Shown: one piece after another, positions 23,964 through 31,993 of the stretch
How positions within the stretch are numbered: position 1 is the stretch's first letter
Layout: every line of letters starts with the position of its first letter
Assembly: GCA_016188575.1 (NCBI GenBank)
Contig: JACPHN010000020.1
Location: 1-32,132 of the forward strand
From: Candidatus Schekmanbacteria bacterium
GTDB taxonomy: Bacteria > CSSED10-310 > JACPHN01
Direction: 5' to 3'
DNA length: 32,132 bases
Program-made: the position numbers and the translations under genes
The notes under the pieces: generated by a model
The model's database searches: none
The model's input: the letters and a program-made list of their open reading frames with translations, nothing else
Told to the model about the DNA's origin: nothing

Positions 23964-25128
23964 CGGGATCTCCGGTCACGGGCGCGGGCCGGCGTTCATC
24001 GCTCCTGCCTCCGCTTCGCTTGCTGCCGGTCAGCGCATCCCGGGCCGCCTCGGCGAGGAGTGAGCCCTGCGGCGAGGGCCGCCATGGCTTCCTGGCCCAT
24101 CGCAGCAAAGCCTTGGGTTCCACTAGCCCCAGAGTCAGCATGGACATCCCCGCCACGTGTTGTAGCTCCATGGGGGCCCGCGCGTCCTCCAGCGCTTCCA
24201 GCAGCATGATCCACCCCTGGGGCCGTACCGCTAGCACCTCGGCCACGTGCTCGGCCAGCCAGCGCGGGTCGTCCCTGGCCGCGGCGCGCATGACGTCTTC
24301 GGTCACCGCCAGCCGGCTCGGCGTGGTCAGAGCACGGCGCAGCAGCTCCCTGGCGCTAGTTTCCCGCTCGTCCGCGGGCTGCCTGTGCGCGGACAGTCGC
24401 GCCGCCAGCACCCGCAACGGATTCTCCGGCTCCCGGGAACCGGGTGCCTTGTAGCAGAGCTCGAGGCCGGTCTCCAACGCCCGGGCCGTGAGCTCGAGCA
24501 CCCCCGAGACGCCGGGCGCGTGCGGGAACCGCTCGAAGAAGTAGAGCGCCGCGCCAGTTGCTGCGGGGTCGGCGGACCCCAGGTGGCGGGCCATGGCCCT
24601 GGCGAACGCATCTCCCGCCGCCGAGCCCGCGATTTCGCCATGGAGCCGGCACAGCCACGCTGGCCAGCGCACCTGGTACATGGCGAGGGCACGACTGGGC
24701 CGCCAGCCGCCGATGACCCCATCCACCAGCTCCACCATGTCCGTCTCTGGCCCTAGCACCACGCCGTCGACGGTGATCCGGCTCGGGGGGAGCGGGTGGC
24801 CCGCGCAGCGCCAGGGCGGGAGCACCGGGTCATCCGGGTCGGGGTAAGGCACCACGAGGGAGTGGGTCGCGGTGTCGAGCCAGATGGTGCAACGGCACAC
24901 GTAGAGCCGGCCTTCGCGACACCGCTCGACGTACGGCAGGCGACACCATTGGCTTGGTTCTACAGCGCATAGCTCGCGGGGATCCGGCTCCGTTCCGGCC
25001 CGGCAGCAGACCCGCTCACGATGCCGCACCATGGCTCCACAGTCGGTGCAGCGCAGGCGGCTGCAACCGATCTCGGTGAACGCGCCCGGCGCTTCGCGGA
25101 TCCAGGGGTCCGCAGGGATGCGAACCAC
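23896..25128 (-). CDS. Cys-rich N-terminal domain plus helical-repeat protein
   Basis: About 410 residues from a GTG at 25128 with a G-rich site just upstream; the open frame extends to an ATG at 25260, so up to 454 residues are possible. The N-terminal 100 residues are rich in cysteine (C-S-R-L-R-C-T-D-C-G-A-M-V, V-C-C-R-A-G, C-R-E-G-R-L-Y-V-C-R-C-T-I-W), suggesting a zinc ribbon. The rest is mostly short amphipathic helices (A-R-A-M-A-R-H-L-G-S-A-D; R-E-L-L-R-R-A-L-T-T-P) and may form HEAT/ARM-like repeats. The plan matches the protein at 28688-30148. No enzymatic motif was seen. The C-terminus is very basic and could be frame-shifted. Confidence 0.6.
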   Translation of the reverse strand: MVRIPADPWIREAPGAFTEIGCSRLRCTDCGAMVRHRERVCCRAGTEPDPRELCAVEPSQWCRLPYVERCREGRLYVCRCTIWLDTATHSLVVPYPDPDDPVLPPWRCAGHPLPPSRITVDGVVLGPETDMVELVDGVIGGWRPSRALAMYQVRWPAWLCRLHGEIAGSAAGDAFARAMARHLGSADPAATGAALYFFERFPHAPGVSGVLELTARALETGLELCYKAPGSREPENPLRVLAARLSAHRQPADERETSARELLRRALTTPSRLAVTEDVMRAAARDDPRWLAEHVAEVLAVRPQGWIMLLEALEDARAPMELQHVAGMSMLTLGLVEPKALLRWARKPWRPSPQGSLLAEAARDALTGSKRSGGRSDERRPAPVTGDPDVLAIVRPARPHRRRPLVDGHL

Positions 25129-25376
25129 GGTGCCCCCGATGATCCCTCCGTCCTTGCAGAAGCGGACTTTGTCTTCATCTCGTTCCGCAACAACATGGTC
25201 TTGCACGCGCTGCTCCCCGCGTCGGTCCCGAATCGGGCGAAATGCACGGCACCCGCGCACCTATCCCCGAGATCATACATGTCCTCCACGGGGCAATTCA
25301 ACCGTTGCTGCTCACCTCCAAGTTGCCCGGCAGTCGGTGGGACTGCGGCAGGACAGCCGCCGGCGACACAAGTCGT

Positions 25377-25496
25377 AGGGTGATCGACCACCTCTCCACT
25401 CCTGTCCGAAATGCGGATAGAAGTCATACCTTGCGGCCTCACCAACCGACCTCGGTCCGCCAGTAGGACAGAGGTCGGTTGGTGATCGATCACCCT
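25377..25496. repeat. 120 bp nested palindromic element
   Basis: The ends are inverted repeats of 16 bases with one mismatch (AGGGTGATCGACCACC at 25377-25392; GGTGATCGATCACCCT at 25481-25496). Inside, 25441-25483 folds into an 18-position stem with one mismatch (ACCAACCGACCTC pairing with GAGGTCGGTTGGT, then GTCC with GGAC) around GCCAGTA. The two halves are related in inverted orientation: both translate as R-V-I-D-H-x-x-T-x-V-x-x-A-D-R. It may be a MITE- or REP-like mobile repeat. No full transposase is adjacent. Confidence 0.6.
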
Positions 25497-25863
25497 GGAA
25501 CCTCTGTCCCCCGGTGCCGGACACATTCGGAAGAGGGCCACGAACGGCCTCGGACTGATGCCCAGACGGCGCCGAAATTGTGAAGCACGCCGAAATGGCG
25601 CACCGCGCTGCAGGGTGCCACTACTGACGCGCGACGAGAATCTCCATCGCGGCCCGCGCCCGATGCCCCTTGATCCCCATACGCATCGCCACGGGTCACC
25701 GTAGGCTGCGAACGGCGACTTCCGGTCAGGTCTGGCTCACCTCCATCGCCTGCTGGAGGGACAGCGGGGGGAGATTCGTTTTCACCGGCACCGCCGACCC
25801 GCGCCGGATGAAACGGACGGCCTCGCAACGTGAGTTTCTCATTAGTTTTTCGGCAGTGAACAG
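25497..25863. other. Intergenic region with no recognised gene
   Basis: 367 bases between the palindromic element and the aldehyde dehydrogenase stop. Short open frames exist on both strands, but none has a ribosome site or a recognisable motif. Confidence 0.5.
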
Positions 25864-27333
25864 CTAGCCGATGTACCTCATGGCGAGCTCGATCATCTTC
25901 TTGACCCTCGGCGTATACGGCGGATAGAAAAACTTCAGCGAGTCCGGGAAACCTTGCCGCAACACCGCTCTCTCGTGGGAGAGACTCCGGAATCCAAAGA
26001 AGCCGTGATAGTTCCCCATGCCGCTGTTGCCTACGCCCCCGAAGGGGAGATTGGTGTTGGCCAGATGAACAATGAGGCTGTTGACGCAGGTGCCACCCGC
26101 CGTGGTATTGCGCAGGATGTTCTCGACATTGTTTTCATCCTGAGAGAAGATGTAAAGAGCCAGGGGTTTCTCCCGAGCCCTGACTACCTCGATGGCCTCC
26201 TCGAGCGATGAAAAAGAGAGGATTGGCAGAATGGGACCGAAAATTTCTTCCCTCATGATCGGGGACGTCGGGGTGACACCCGAAAGCAATGTCGGTGCCA
26301 GGTACCGATCCTCGTGTCGAGCCTCGCCCCCGATCTCGACTCGGGCTCCATCCGCAACCGCAGAATCAAGGACGCGCTTCAGTGCGTCGAAGTGGCCGTG
26401 ACTCACCAATCGACAAAAATCAGGGCTCTTCTCACGCGCTTCGGCGGTCCTCCCGAAGCGCTGTTGAATAACCTTCTTGCACTCCTCGATCAGGGCGCTT
26501 TCGCGGCTCTGGTGAACCAGCAGGTAATCCGGCGCAACACACGTTTGCCCCGCATTGATGAACTTGCCCCACATCACCCTTTCCGCCGTCTGCTCGATAT
26601 TGGCGGTTGCATCCACGATCACCGGGGATTTCCCGCCCAGCTCCAGGGTGACGGAGGTGAGGTGCTTGGCGGCGCAGCCCATGACTTTCTTCCCGATCGA
26701 CGGGCTTCCGGTAAAGAAGATGTGGTCGAAGGGAAGCTCCAGGAGGGCGTCGGCAGTATCGTGCCCGCCTTCGATCACGGCGACTTCGTTTTCCTGAAAG
26801 AGGCCTGAGAGGAATTTCCGAATGAACCGTGCCGTGTGGGGGACCTTGCTTGACGCCTTGACCATCGCGCAGTTGCCGGCGGCGATGGCGGTAACCAGAG
26901 GGATCATCAGCAACTGGAACGGGTAGTTCCACGGCCCCAGGATCAAGACGATTCCCTTGGCTTCGTAGCGAACCTCGCTGTGGGTTCCAAAGAGAACGAG
27001 AGGGGTTCCGACCTTGTGCGGCTTCATCCATCGGGGCAGGTGCTTGACGGTGTGATTGATGTCAGAAATCGTCGGGAATACTTCCGTGAGGTCCACCTCG
27101 CCGGGGTTCTTCTTGTAGTCTTGGTAGATTGCGCTCTGCAGGTCTTCGCGTTGGGCGAGGAGCGCCTCCCTGATTCTCACTAGCTTGGCGATGCGATCCG
27201 CGGCCGTCGTCTTGGCTACATTCCAGCGGTTGGCTCTTTGCGTTTCGAAAATTCTCTTGACGTCATCCAGCGTGTGCGCTCCGCCTTTTTGGGCAGACTT
27301 CTCCGCTTGCATCGAACCCAATGACACATCCAT
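25864..27333 (-). CDS. NAD(P)-dependent aldehyde dehydrogenase, ALDH3 type
   Basis: 489 residues from the ATG at 27333 (GGAGG seven bases upstream). It oxidises an aldehyde to the acid. Visible marks are the cofactor-binding G-P-W-N-Y-P-F-Q-L, F-T-G-S-P-S-I-G-K-K, the general-base glutamate in L-E-L-G-G-K-S-P, and the catalytic cysteine in N-A-G-Q-T-C-V-A-P-D-Y. Later come E-E-I-F-G-P-I-L-P and L-P-F-G-G-V-G-N-S-G-M-G, and the C-terminal Y-P-P-Y-T-P-R-V-K-K is typical of class 3 / fatty-aldehyde members. Length is normal and no residue appears lost. The substrate cannot be fixed from sequence; long-chain or aromatic aldehydes are plausible. It stands alone, and codon use is slightly less GC-rich than its neighbours. 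Confidence 0.92.
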   Translation of the reverse strand: MDVSLGSMQAEKSAQKGGAHTLDDVKRIFETQRANRWNVAKTTAADRIAKLVRIREALLAQREDLQSAIYQDYKKNPGEVDLTEVFPTISDINHTVKHLPRWMKPHKVGTPLVLFGTHSEVRYEAKGIVLILGPWNYPFQLLMIPLVTAIAAGNCAMVKASSKVPHTARFIRKFLSGLFQENEVAVIEGGHDTADALLELPFDHIFFTGSPSIGKKVMGCAAKHLTSVTLELGGKSPVIVDATANIEQTAERVMWGKFINAGQTCVAPDYLLVHQSRESALIEECKKVIQQRFGRTAEAREKSPDFCRLVSHGHFDALKRVLDSAVADGARVEIGGEARHEDRYLAPTLLSGVTPTSPIMREEIFGPILPILSFSSLEEAIEVVRAREKPLALYIFSQDENNVENILRNTTAGGTCVNSLIVHLANTNLPFGGVGNSGMGNYHGFFGFRSLSHERAVLRQGFPDSLKFFYPPYTPRVKKMIELAMRYIG

Positions 27334-27652
27334 GATCGCCTCCGTTCGCTGCTTGTCGACAGAAAGTCGGGATTGCTAACTCGTGCGACCCGAGTTTAGA
27401 CTGACGGTCAGCGCCCGTCCAGCGGACCTCCCGTGCGAGCGTGTCGAGCAGCATGCGGCCGACCTCGAGGTTGATCACCGCCGCGCGTGCTCGACGAAGC
27501 TCCCGTCGGGGATGCAGCTCACCCCGGCGCGGGCGGCGGCGGAGCGGTATTTCACGGTGGAGACCCGACTTTGGCCGCCGCTGCCGTTCATGTTCCTGAT
27601 CTCCGCGGCGCGCCGTTGACATTCGGCAACCGGGCCTCCATAGTGCTCGGGC
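27334..27652. other. Divergent intergenic region, no recognised gene
   Basis: 319 bases between the divergent aldehyde dehydrogenase and methyltransferase genes, so it should hold both promoters. Short open frames on both strands show no recognisable family. No convincing -35/-10 pair was identified. Confidence 0.45.
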
Positions 27653-28570
27653 ATGAGCAAGGACTACTTCGACGCGACTTCCGGTTGCTGGGACGAGATG
27701 CGGGCGACGTTCTATACGGAACGTCTCCGCGAGCGCGCGTTTCAGGCTGCTGGGGTGAGAGCGGGGGCGCTTTCCGCCGACATCGGCGCCGGGACCGGCT
27801 TCATTACCGAGGGGTTGGTGCAGCGTGGCCTGCGCGTCATTGCCGTCGATCAGTCCGCGGCGATGCTTGCCGAGGTGCGCCAGAAGATGGCCGACGCCGT
27901 GGACAGCCGCCAGGGCGACGCCGAGCTCCTCCCGATCGACGATGGGGCCGTCGACTTTGCCTTCGCCAACATGGTTCTTCACCACGTGTCGAGCCCGGCC
28001 CGCGCGATCCAGGAAATGGCGCGCATTCTACGGCCGGGCGGCACGCTCGTCGTTACCGACCTCGACGAGCACGATGATGTGGCGTTGCGCGATGCGCACT
28101 GCGACCGCTGGATGGGATTCAAGCGCGGCGACATGGAAAGCTGGCTGCTCGCGGCGGCGCTTACCGACATCGAGATCGGATGCGTTGATGAGCGTTGCTG
28201 TGAGAGCACTGCGAAACTGACCATGTTTGTCGCTTCGGCCCGCAAACGCCCCGCGCCGTCCATCCCCCCGGGCCCGATCGTCGCGCTCGTCTATCGCATC
28301 CCGCCGGAGTCGCGCACCGAGATGGTCGCATTCCTCCGCCGCGCCTTTCCGCTCTACGAGCGTCCTGGCGGCATCCGCATGGGCCTTTTTGAAAGCGCCG
28401 ACGAGCCCGGTTTGGTGCTGGAGCTCGTCGCGTACGATTCCGACGAGGCGTACCTGCGCGATCAGGAACGAGTCGAGCGCGACCCGAAGCTGCGGGAAGT
28501 GCTCGCCGAGTGGAAGCGGCTGGTGAACGGTCCGGTCGAAGTGCGCCGGATGCGGCCGCTGGCGATCTAA
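27653..28570 (+). CDS. SAM-dependent methyltransferase with C-terminal alpha/beta-barrel-like domain
   Basis: 305 residues. The class I methyltransferase fold covers about residues 1-200: motif I D-I-G-A-G-T-G-F-I (43-51), the acidic end of strand 2 in V-I-A-V-D-Q-S-A-A-M-L, motif II region G-D-A-E-L-L-P-I-D-D-G-A-V-D-F-A-F-A-N-M-V-L, and L-R-P-G-G-T-L-V-V-T-D-L. Residues about 215-305 form a second module (V-A-L-V-Y-R-I-P-P-E-S-R-T-E-M-V, F-L-R-R-A-F-P-L-Y-E) resembling dimeric alpha/beta-barrel proteins. The acceptor is unknown; arsenite- and ubiquinone-type methyltransferases share this fold. The start at 27653 has only a weak ribosome site. Confidence 0.85.
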   Translation: MSKDYFDATSGCWDEMRATFYTERLRERAFQAAGVRAGALSADIGAGTGFITEGLVQRGLRVIAVDQSAAMLAEVRQKMADAVDSRQGDAELLPIDDGAVDFAFANMVLHHVSSPARAIQEMARILRPGGTLVVTDLDEHDDVALRDAHCDRWMGFKRGDMESWLLAAALTDIEIGCVDERCCESTAKLTMFVASARKRPAPSIPPGPIVALVYRIPPESRTEMVAFLRRAFPLYERPGGIRMGLFESADEPGLVLELVAYDSDEAYLRDQERVERDPKLREVLAEWKRLVNGPVEVRRMRPLAI

Positions 28571-28650
28571 TTCGGGCACGTACCGGGAGCCTCCAGGGAG
28601 ATCGACAGCTCCTCAGCCTCGTACCCTTCCAGTGCTCGCGGTTCGCTGTA

Positions 28651-28686
28651 TGCGCATGCGCATGCGCATGCGCATGCGCTTGCGCA
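28651..28686. repeat. Tandem TGCGCA hexamer, alternating pyrimidine-purine
   Basis: Four perfect TGCGCA units, one TGCGCT and one more TGCGCA lie in the 117-base gap between the convergent methyltransferase and HEAT genes. The unit is self-complementary and strictly alternating, so it can form hairpins or left-handed DNA. It ends two bases before the HEAT stop codon. Confidence 0.9.
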
Positions 28687-28687
28687 T

Positions 28688-30148
28688 TCACGCATGCTTG
28701 TCGAGACCAGAATCAGCTCTAAGGATGCGGTCGAGCGCGGCGGCCGCCGCCTTTCGCGTCCCGTCCTCTCCTGCGCCTGCCAGCTCGCGAAGCACCGGCA
28801 CCAACGGCGCGAGATCTAGCCGGCTGGCCAGATCGGCCAGAATCGTCGCACAGCTCGCTCGATCGGCATGCTTGCTCCTGAGGGTGGCTGCAAGCTCAGC
28901 CCAGGCGCCCGACCGGGCGAAGCAATGGGTAAGGATGCCTGAGGCCATGCCGGCCTCCCAGCTTTGCCCTCGCAGCCGACGCCGCAGGGCAGCAACAGCG
29001 GAGGACACGTCGGCGCCCGACTCGGCTGCCCGCATCAAGAGGGTCAGTGGCCACGCTCCGGCTCGTCCTCCTGCACGAGCCAGTTTCTCGAACGTCGGCG
29101 AGATGTCCCCGCTCTCATCTTGCAGGCGGCGCAGGACGTGCACGATATCCAGAGTGCTACTGTCGTTGAGGTGAGCACCGAGATGGCCGCACAGCGCCGG
29201 CACGAAAGGCGAGACAGCCGCGGTCGAGCAGCGCGCGATGGCGGTGATCGCCTGGAGCTGCACAGACGAATCCTCATCGTCGAGGAACCGGATCAGGTGT
29301 GGGAGCGCCGGGCTGATGTCCATCCCGCGGGCGGCGGCGGCGCCGAGGAACCACACCAACGAAGAGCGGCACTTCGGGTCGGCGCCGGGCAGCTCGCCCA
29401 GCACTTCCGCGACGGTGTCCGCGTCATCGAGACGAAACGCACGGGTCTTCTCGAGCAGGATCCGCGCGCGTTCGTTTTCGGGCGCCAGGCGGCGCAGCTC
29501 GGCGAAGCACGGCTTCACCTGAGACTCGCTCAGGTGGTTGCGGGCTACCGCGAGCCCCGCGTGTGCCCCGCTCTCCACGGCTGGGTCATCGACGGTTAGC
29601 AGCGACGTAGCTTCCGCGTAGCGGCCCGCGCGGAGAAGGTGAAACGAAAGCACCCGGGCCGCCTGCCCTCTGAGCTCGACCGAACCCGCAAGCAACTTCC
29701 GCAGCAGCGGTTCGACGGGAGTCAGATCGCAATCGCTCAGAGCGAGCGTCATGAGCGTCTCCAGGGCCTCTCGTTGTGTTGCGTCGCCCGCTCCTGATTC
29801 CAGCAGCAGGCCGCCGAGCTCAGAGATTTTCCCCTCGCTGGCCAGCCATCGGGTGCGAATCCACGGTGCAGCCGCCTCGCTGGTTGAGAGACGTCTGAAG
29901 GAAAAGGTCCACAGGCACTGATTGAGATAGAGCTCTCCGGCCTTGCAGCGATAGACGTACCACGCTCCGCAGCCGCCGCAACGCAACGGGAGATCGTACC
30001 CGGAATCTCGCGACGAGTCGTCACGGGGGATCGCGCCCACTGGCTGCAGGCCCTGGAATGGCGGTGGGTCCGGCGCCCAATCCGTATCGTGGAGCCATTC
30101 TTGCCATTCTCGATCCTGGAGGTCTTTGCACGTCAGGCACTGTAACAC
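28688..30148 (-). CDS. HEAT-repeat protein with N-terminal Cys domain
   Basis: 486 residues from a GTG at 30148. The N-terminus has C-L-T-C (4-7) and C-G-G-C-G-A-W (57-63), then Y-R-C-K-A-G-E-L-Y-L-N-Q-C-L-W, likely a small zinc-binding fold. From about residue 95 to the end it is a solenoid of paired helices. Clear HEAT units include L-P-H-L-I-R-F-L-D-D-E-D-S-S-V-Q-L-Q-A, A-R-C-S-T-A-A-V-S-P-F-V-P-A-L, and the final L-A-P-L-V-P-V-L-R-E-L-A. Such solenoids bind other proteins. There is no signal peptide and it is probably cytoplasmic. Layout and the C-x-x-C-G-A then G-x-L-Y pattern match the protein at 23896-25128, suggesting related genes. Confidence 0.8.
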   Translation of the reverse strand: MLQCLTCKDLQDREWQEWLHDTDWAPDPPPFQGLQPVGAIPRDDSSRDSGYDLPLRCGGCGAWYVYRCKAGELYLNQCLWTFSFRRLSTSEAAAPWIRTRWLASEGKISELGGLLLESGAGDATQREALETLMTLALSDCDLTPVEPLLRKLLAGSVELRGQAARVLSFHLLRAGRYAEATSLLTVDDPAVESGAHAGLAVARNHLSESQVKPCFAELRRLAPENERARILLEKTRAFRLDDADTVAEVLGELPGADPKCRSSLVWFLGAAAARGMDISPALPHLIRFLDDEDSSVQLQAITAIARCSTAAVSPFVPALCGHLGAHLNDSSTLDIVHVLRRLQDESGDISPTFEKLARAGGRAGAWPLTLLMRAAESGADVSSAVAALRRRLRGQSWEAGMASGILTHCFARSGAWAELAATLRSKHADRASCATILADLASRLDLAPLVPVLRELAGAGEDGTRKAAAAALDRILRADSGLDKHA

Positions 30149-30159
30149 GCACTCACTCG

Positions 30160-30282
30160 CTATTCTCCGGATCGCGGTCCGGATCGATCACCGCGCGCCT
30201 CGCGAATCGCCGCTCGAAGCGCCTGTTCGATTCGTGATCCGCGACGCTGAAACCTGAGCTCCCGGCGCAGCTCGTCGAGCAC
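30160..30282 (-). pseudogene. Short coding-like fragment, possible DUF3320-type tail
   Basis: A 40-residue open frame from GTG at 30282: L-D-E-L-R-R-E-L-R-F-Q-R-R-G-S-R-I-E-Q-A-L-R-A-A-I. The F-x-R-x-G-S-R-I pattern recalls the extreme C-terminus of large DUF3320-type helicases. No body of such a gene is present. It could also be a tiny independent ORF. Weak evidence. Confidence 0.25.
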
Positions 30283-30356
30283 CTCCGCTCATAAATAGCA
30301 CATCCTCACGATTTTGGTTACACTTGCAATGTTCGTGTAATACGGCCGATCCGAGC

Positions 30357-30683
30357 TCATCGCGGCAGTCCGAGATGAACCTTGATCGCATCCTCAACGG
30401 CCAGCATATCCGCCTTGGATAGCGTCCCAAGCTGGCCTTTGAGCCGCGACTTGTCGGCAGCCATGATTTGGTCGGCCATTGCCTTGCTACTCTGTCCGCC
30501 CACCGCCACCATAGCCTCGCCGGGGTACTGCCGCCCGGTGTTGCTGGTCAGAGGCACGACCACGACCCGCGCCAGATTCCGGTTAGCGGCGTCGTTGCTC
30601 ACGATCACTGCCGGGCGCGTCTTCCGGATTTCGCTGCCGATTGCCGGATCAAATTCCACCCACCATACTTCACCGCGCAGCAT
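30357..30683 (-). CDS. MazF/PemK family toxin
   Basis: 108 residues from the ATG at 30683. Family marks are M-L-R-G-E-V-W-W-V-E-F-D-P-A-I-G-S-E-I-R, K-T-R-P-A-V-I-V-S-N-D, V-V-V-V-P-L-T-S-N and K-S-R-L-K-G-Q-L-G. MazF toxins are ribosome-independent endoribonucleases, and the conserved Arg of K-T-R-P is present. The gene overlaps the 3' end of the antitoxin by 14 bases. Length is normal and the reading frame intact, so a functional pair is likely. A longer in-frame upstream start would only read through the antitoxin. Confidence 0.9.
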   Translation of the reverse strand: MLRGEVWWVEFDPAIGSEIRKTRPAVIVSNDAANRNLARVVVVPLTSNTGRQYPGEAMVAVGGQSSKAMADQIMAADKSRLKGQLGTLSKADMLAVEDAIKVHLGLPR

Positions 30684-30900
30684 CGGCCATGTCTCCGGCA
30701 AGGGCGTTGCACCACTCCATCGCTTCGGCTTCGCGTGCCTTGTCGGCGGCCATCGCCCGGTAGTCTTCTTCGAGTGACGTATCCACCACATGCGGGCGCA
30801 GCAAGTCCTCAATGAACTGGCTCATGCGCCGCCGCCCTACCGTCCGGTAAAGCCCCTCATACACCGCCTCATCGAGCGTGATCGTCATTTTCCGGTGCAT
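30670..30900 (-). CDS. RHH-type antitoxin partner of MazF
   Basis: 76 residues from the ATG at 30900, preceded by GAGGAGG. The N-terminal M-T-I-T-L-D-E-A-V-Y-E-G-L-Y-R-T-V-G-R-R-R-M forms the beta strand and helices of a ribbon-helix-helix DNA-binding domain. The C-terminal part (E-E-D-Y-R-A-M-A-A-D-K) is acidic and probably wraps the toxin. It is expected to repress its own operon and neutralise the MazF protein. Confidence 0.85.
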   Translation of the reverse strand: MHRKMTITLDEAVYEGLYRTVGRRRMSQFIEDLLRPHVVDTSLEEDYRAMAADKAREAEAMEWCNALAGDMADAAR

Positions 30901-31023
30901 AACAACCTCCTCAGCTTGGTCTGGTCAGCATGGTCGCTTCCTCCTGCAAGCTTCCGCCTTCAGGCGGGAGAAGCTGATGGGGCGGAAGGACATCCAAACA
31001 CGGAATACGTATTACATCTTAGC

Positions 31024-31144
31024 ACGCACCGTCACCGTCTACCAGCTCGCCCAAGTCCCTCGCGTCCTTGGCATCGACGAAACGCTCGAGGGCGGAGACG
31101 TCCTGCCCGGCTTCGCCTGCCTCGTGGACGAGATCTTCGGCTAG
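31024..31144 (+). pseudogene. Uma2 C-terminal fragment, duplicated from the downstream Uma2 gene
   Basis: The frame reads R-T-V-T-V-Y-Q-L-A-Q-V-P-R-V-L-G and G-D-V-L-P-G-F-A-C-L-V-D-E-I-F-G-stop. It matches the last 40 codons of the Uma2 gene at 31288-31839, with 10 differences in 120 bases, several at third positions. Weaker similarity continues about 45 bases past both stop codons. There is no 5' part, so it is not functional. Confidence 0.9.
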
Positions 31145-31287
31145 GGCCGCAGAACCACCTTGGCACCGAGCAGCCCATCGAGACGGGAGCCGCATGTGGT
31201 TTGCTCGCGCCCCCTCTCAGGCGGCCGGAAAAATGTCCCGTAGTGGTGCTATCCTCGGATCAGCACTCCGCACGAAAGGACCCGACT

Positions 31288-31839
31288 TTGAGCACCGCAG
31301 CGATTCAAGAACGTCTGATCACCGCCGACGAGTTCGAGCGCATCGCCCATCGCCTCGGTCGCTCCGAGCTCATCGACGGGAGGATTGTCCAAATGAGCCC
31401 TACCGGTTGGAAACATGGCCGCATAGAAGGTCGCCTTTACAAGCTCATTGAGCGGCATTGCGAAAGGCTCAGTCTGGGTGAGGTGGGCACCGGCGAGGTC
31501 GGCTGCAAGTTGCCCAACGGCCGCGTCCGCGCGCCAGACGTGCTGTTCATTCGCCAGGAAAGACTCGTTGGCCTTCCCGAAGACGGCTTCCTGCCTTTCG
31601 CCCCGGACCTGGCGGTGGAGGTGGTCTCGCCGGACGACAGCCCGCGCGAAGCCCGCGACAAGGCCAACGAGTGGATCGCCGCCGGTTCCCAGGCCGTCTG
31701 GACCGTCGATCCTGCGTCCCGCACCGTCACCGTCTACCAGCTCGCTCAAGTCCCCCGCGTCCTCGGCCCCGGCGAGACTCTCGAGGGCGGAGACGTCCTG
31801 CCCGGCTTCGCCTGCCCGGTGGACGAGATCTTCGGCTAG
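31288..31839 (+). CDS. Uma2 family (DUF820) restriction-endonuclease-fold protein
   Basis: 183 residues from a TTG at 31288, eight bases after AAAGGA; a much longer upstream open frame is read-through of the toxin-antitoxin antisense and the tail duplication. Family marks are A-D-E-F-E-R-I-A-H, E-L-I-D-G-R-I-V-Q-M-S-P-T-G, A-P-D-V-L-F-I and P-D-L-A-V-E-V-V-S-P-D-D with the downstream K-A-N-E-W and V-W-T-V-D-P, the expected PD-(D/E)xK arrangement. Function in the cell is unknown. It differs strongly from the Uma2 at 20847-21455, so they are not recent copies of each other. Confidence 0.9.
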   Translation: MSTAAIQERLITADEFERIAHRLGRSELIDGRIVQMSPTGWKHGRIEGRLYKLIERHCERLSLGEVGTGEVGCKLPNGRVRAPDVLFIRQERLVGLPEDGFLPFAPDLAVEVVSPDDSPREARDKANEWIAAGSQAVWTVDPASRTVTVYQLAQVPRVLGPGETLEGGDVLPGFACPVDEIFG

Positions 31840-31993
31840 GCCGCACGAGGACCTTCGCTCCGAGGAGGCGGTCCAGGCGGATGCGCTCGGCGGTGCGGTA
31901 TCGCCACGCAGAGGAACCTTGCGGGAACGAGCGGCGCCGGGACGAGCCGGAACAGCTTGCATCGCTCGTTCACCGCCATCATAACTTCTCACC

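Noticed and set aside
30949-30975. Hairpin (AGCTTCCGCCT and AGGCGGGAGAAGCT) as a terminator
   Set aside because: The stem contains a three-base bulge, there is no T tract, and it lies upstream of the antitoxin rather than after a gene.
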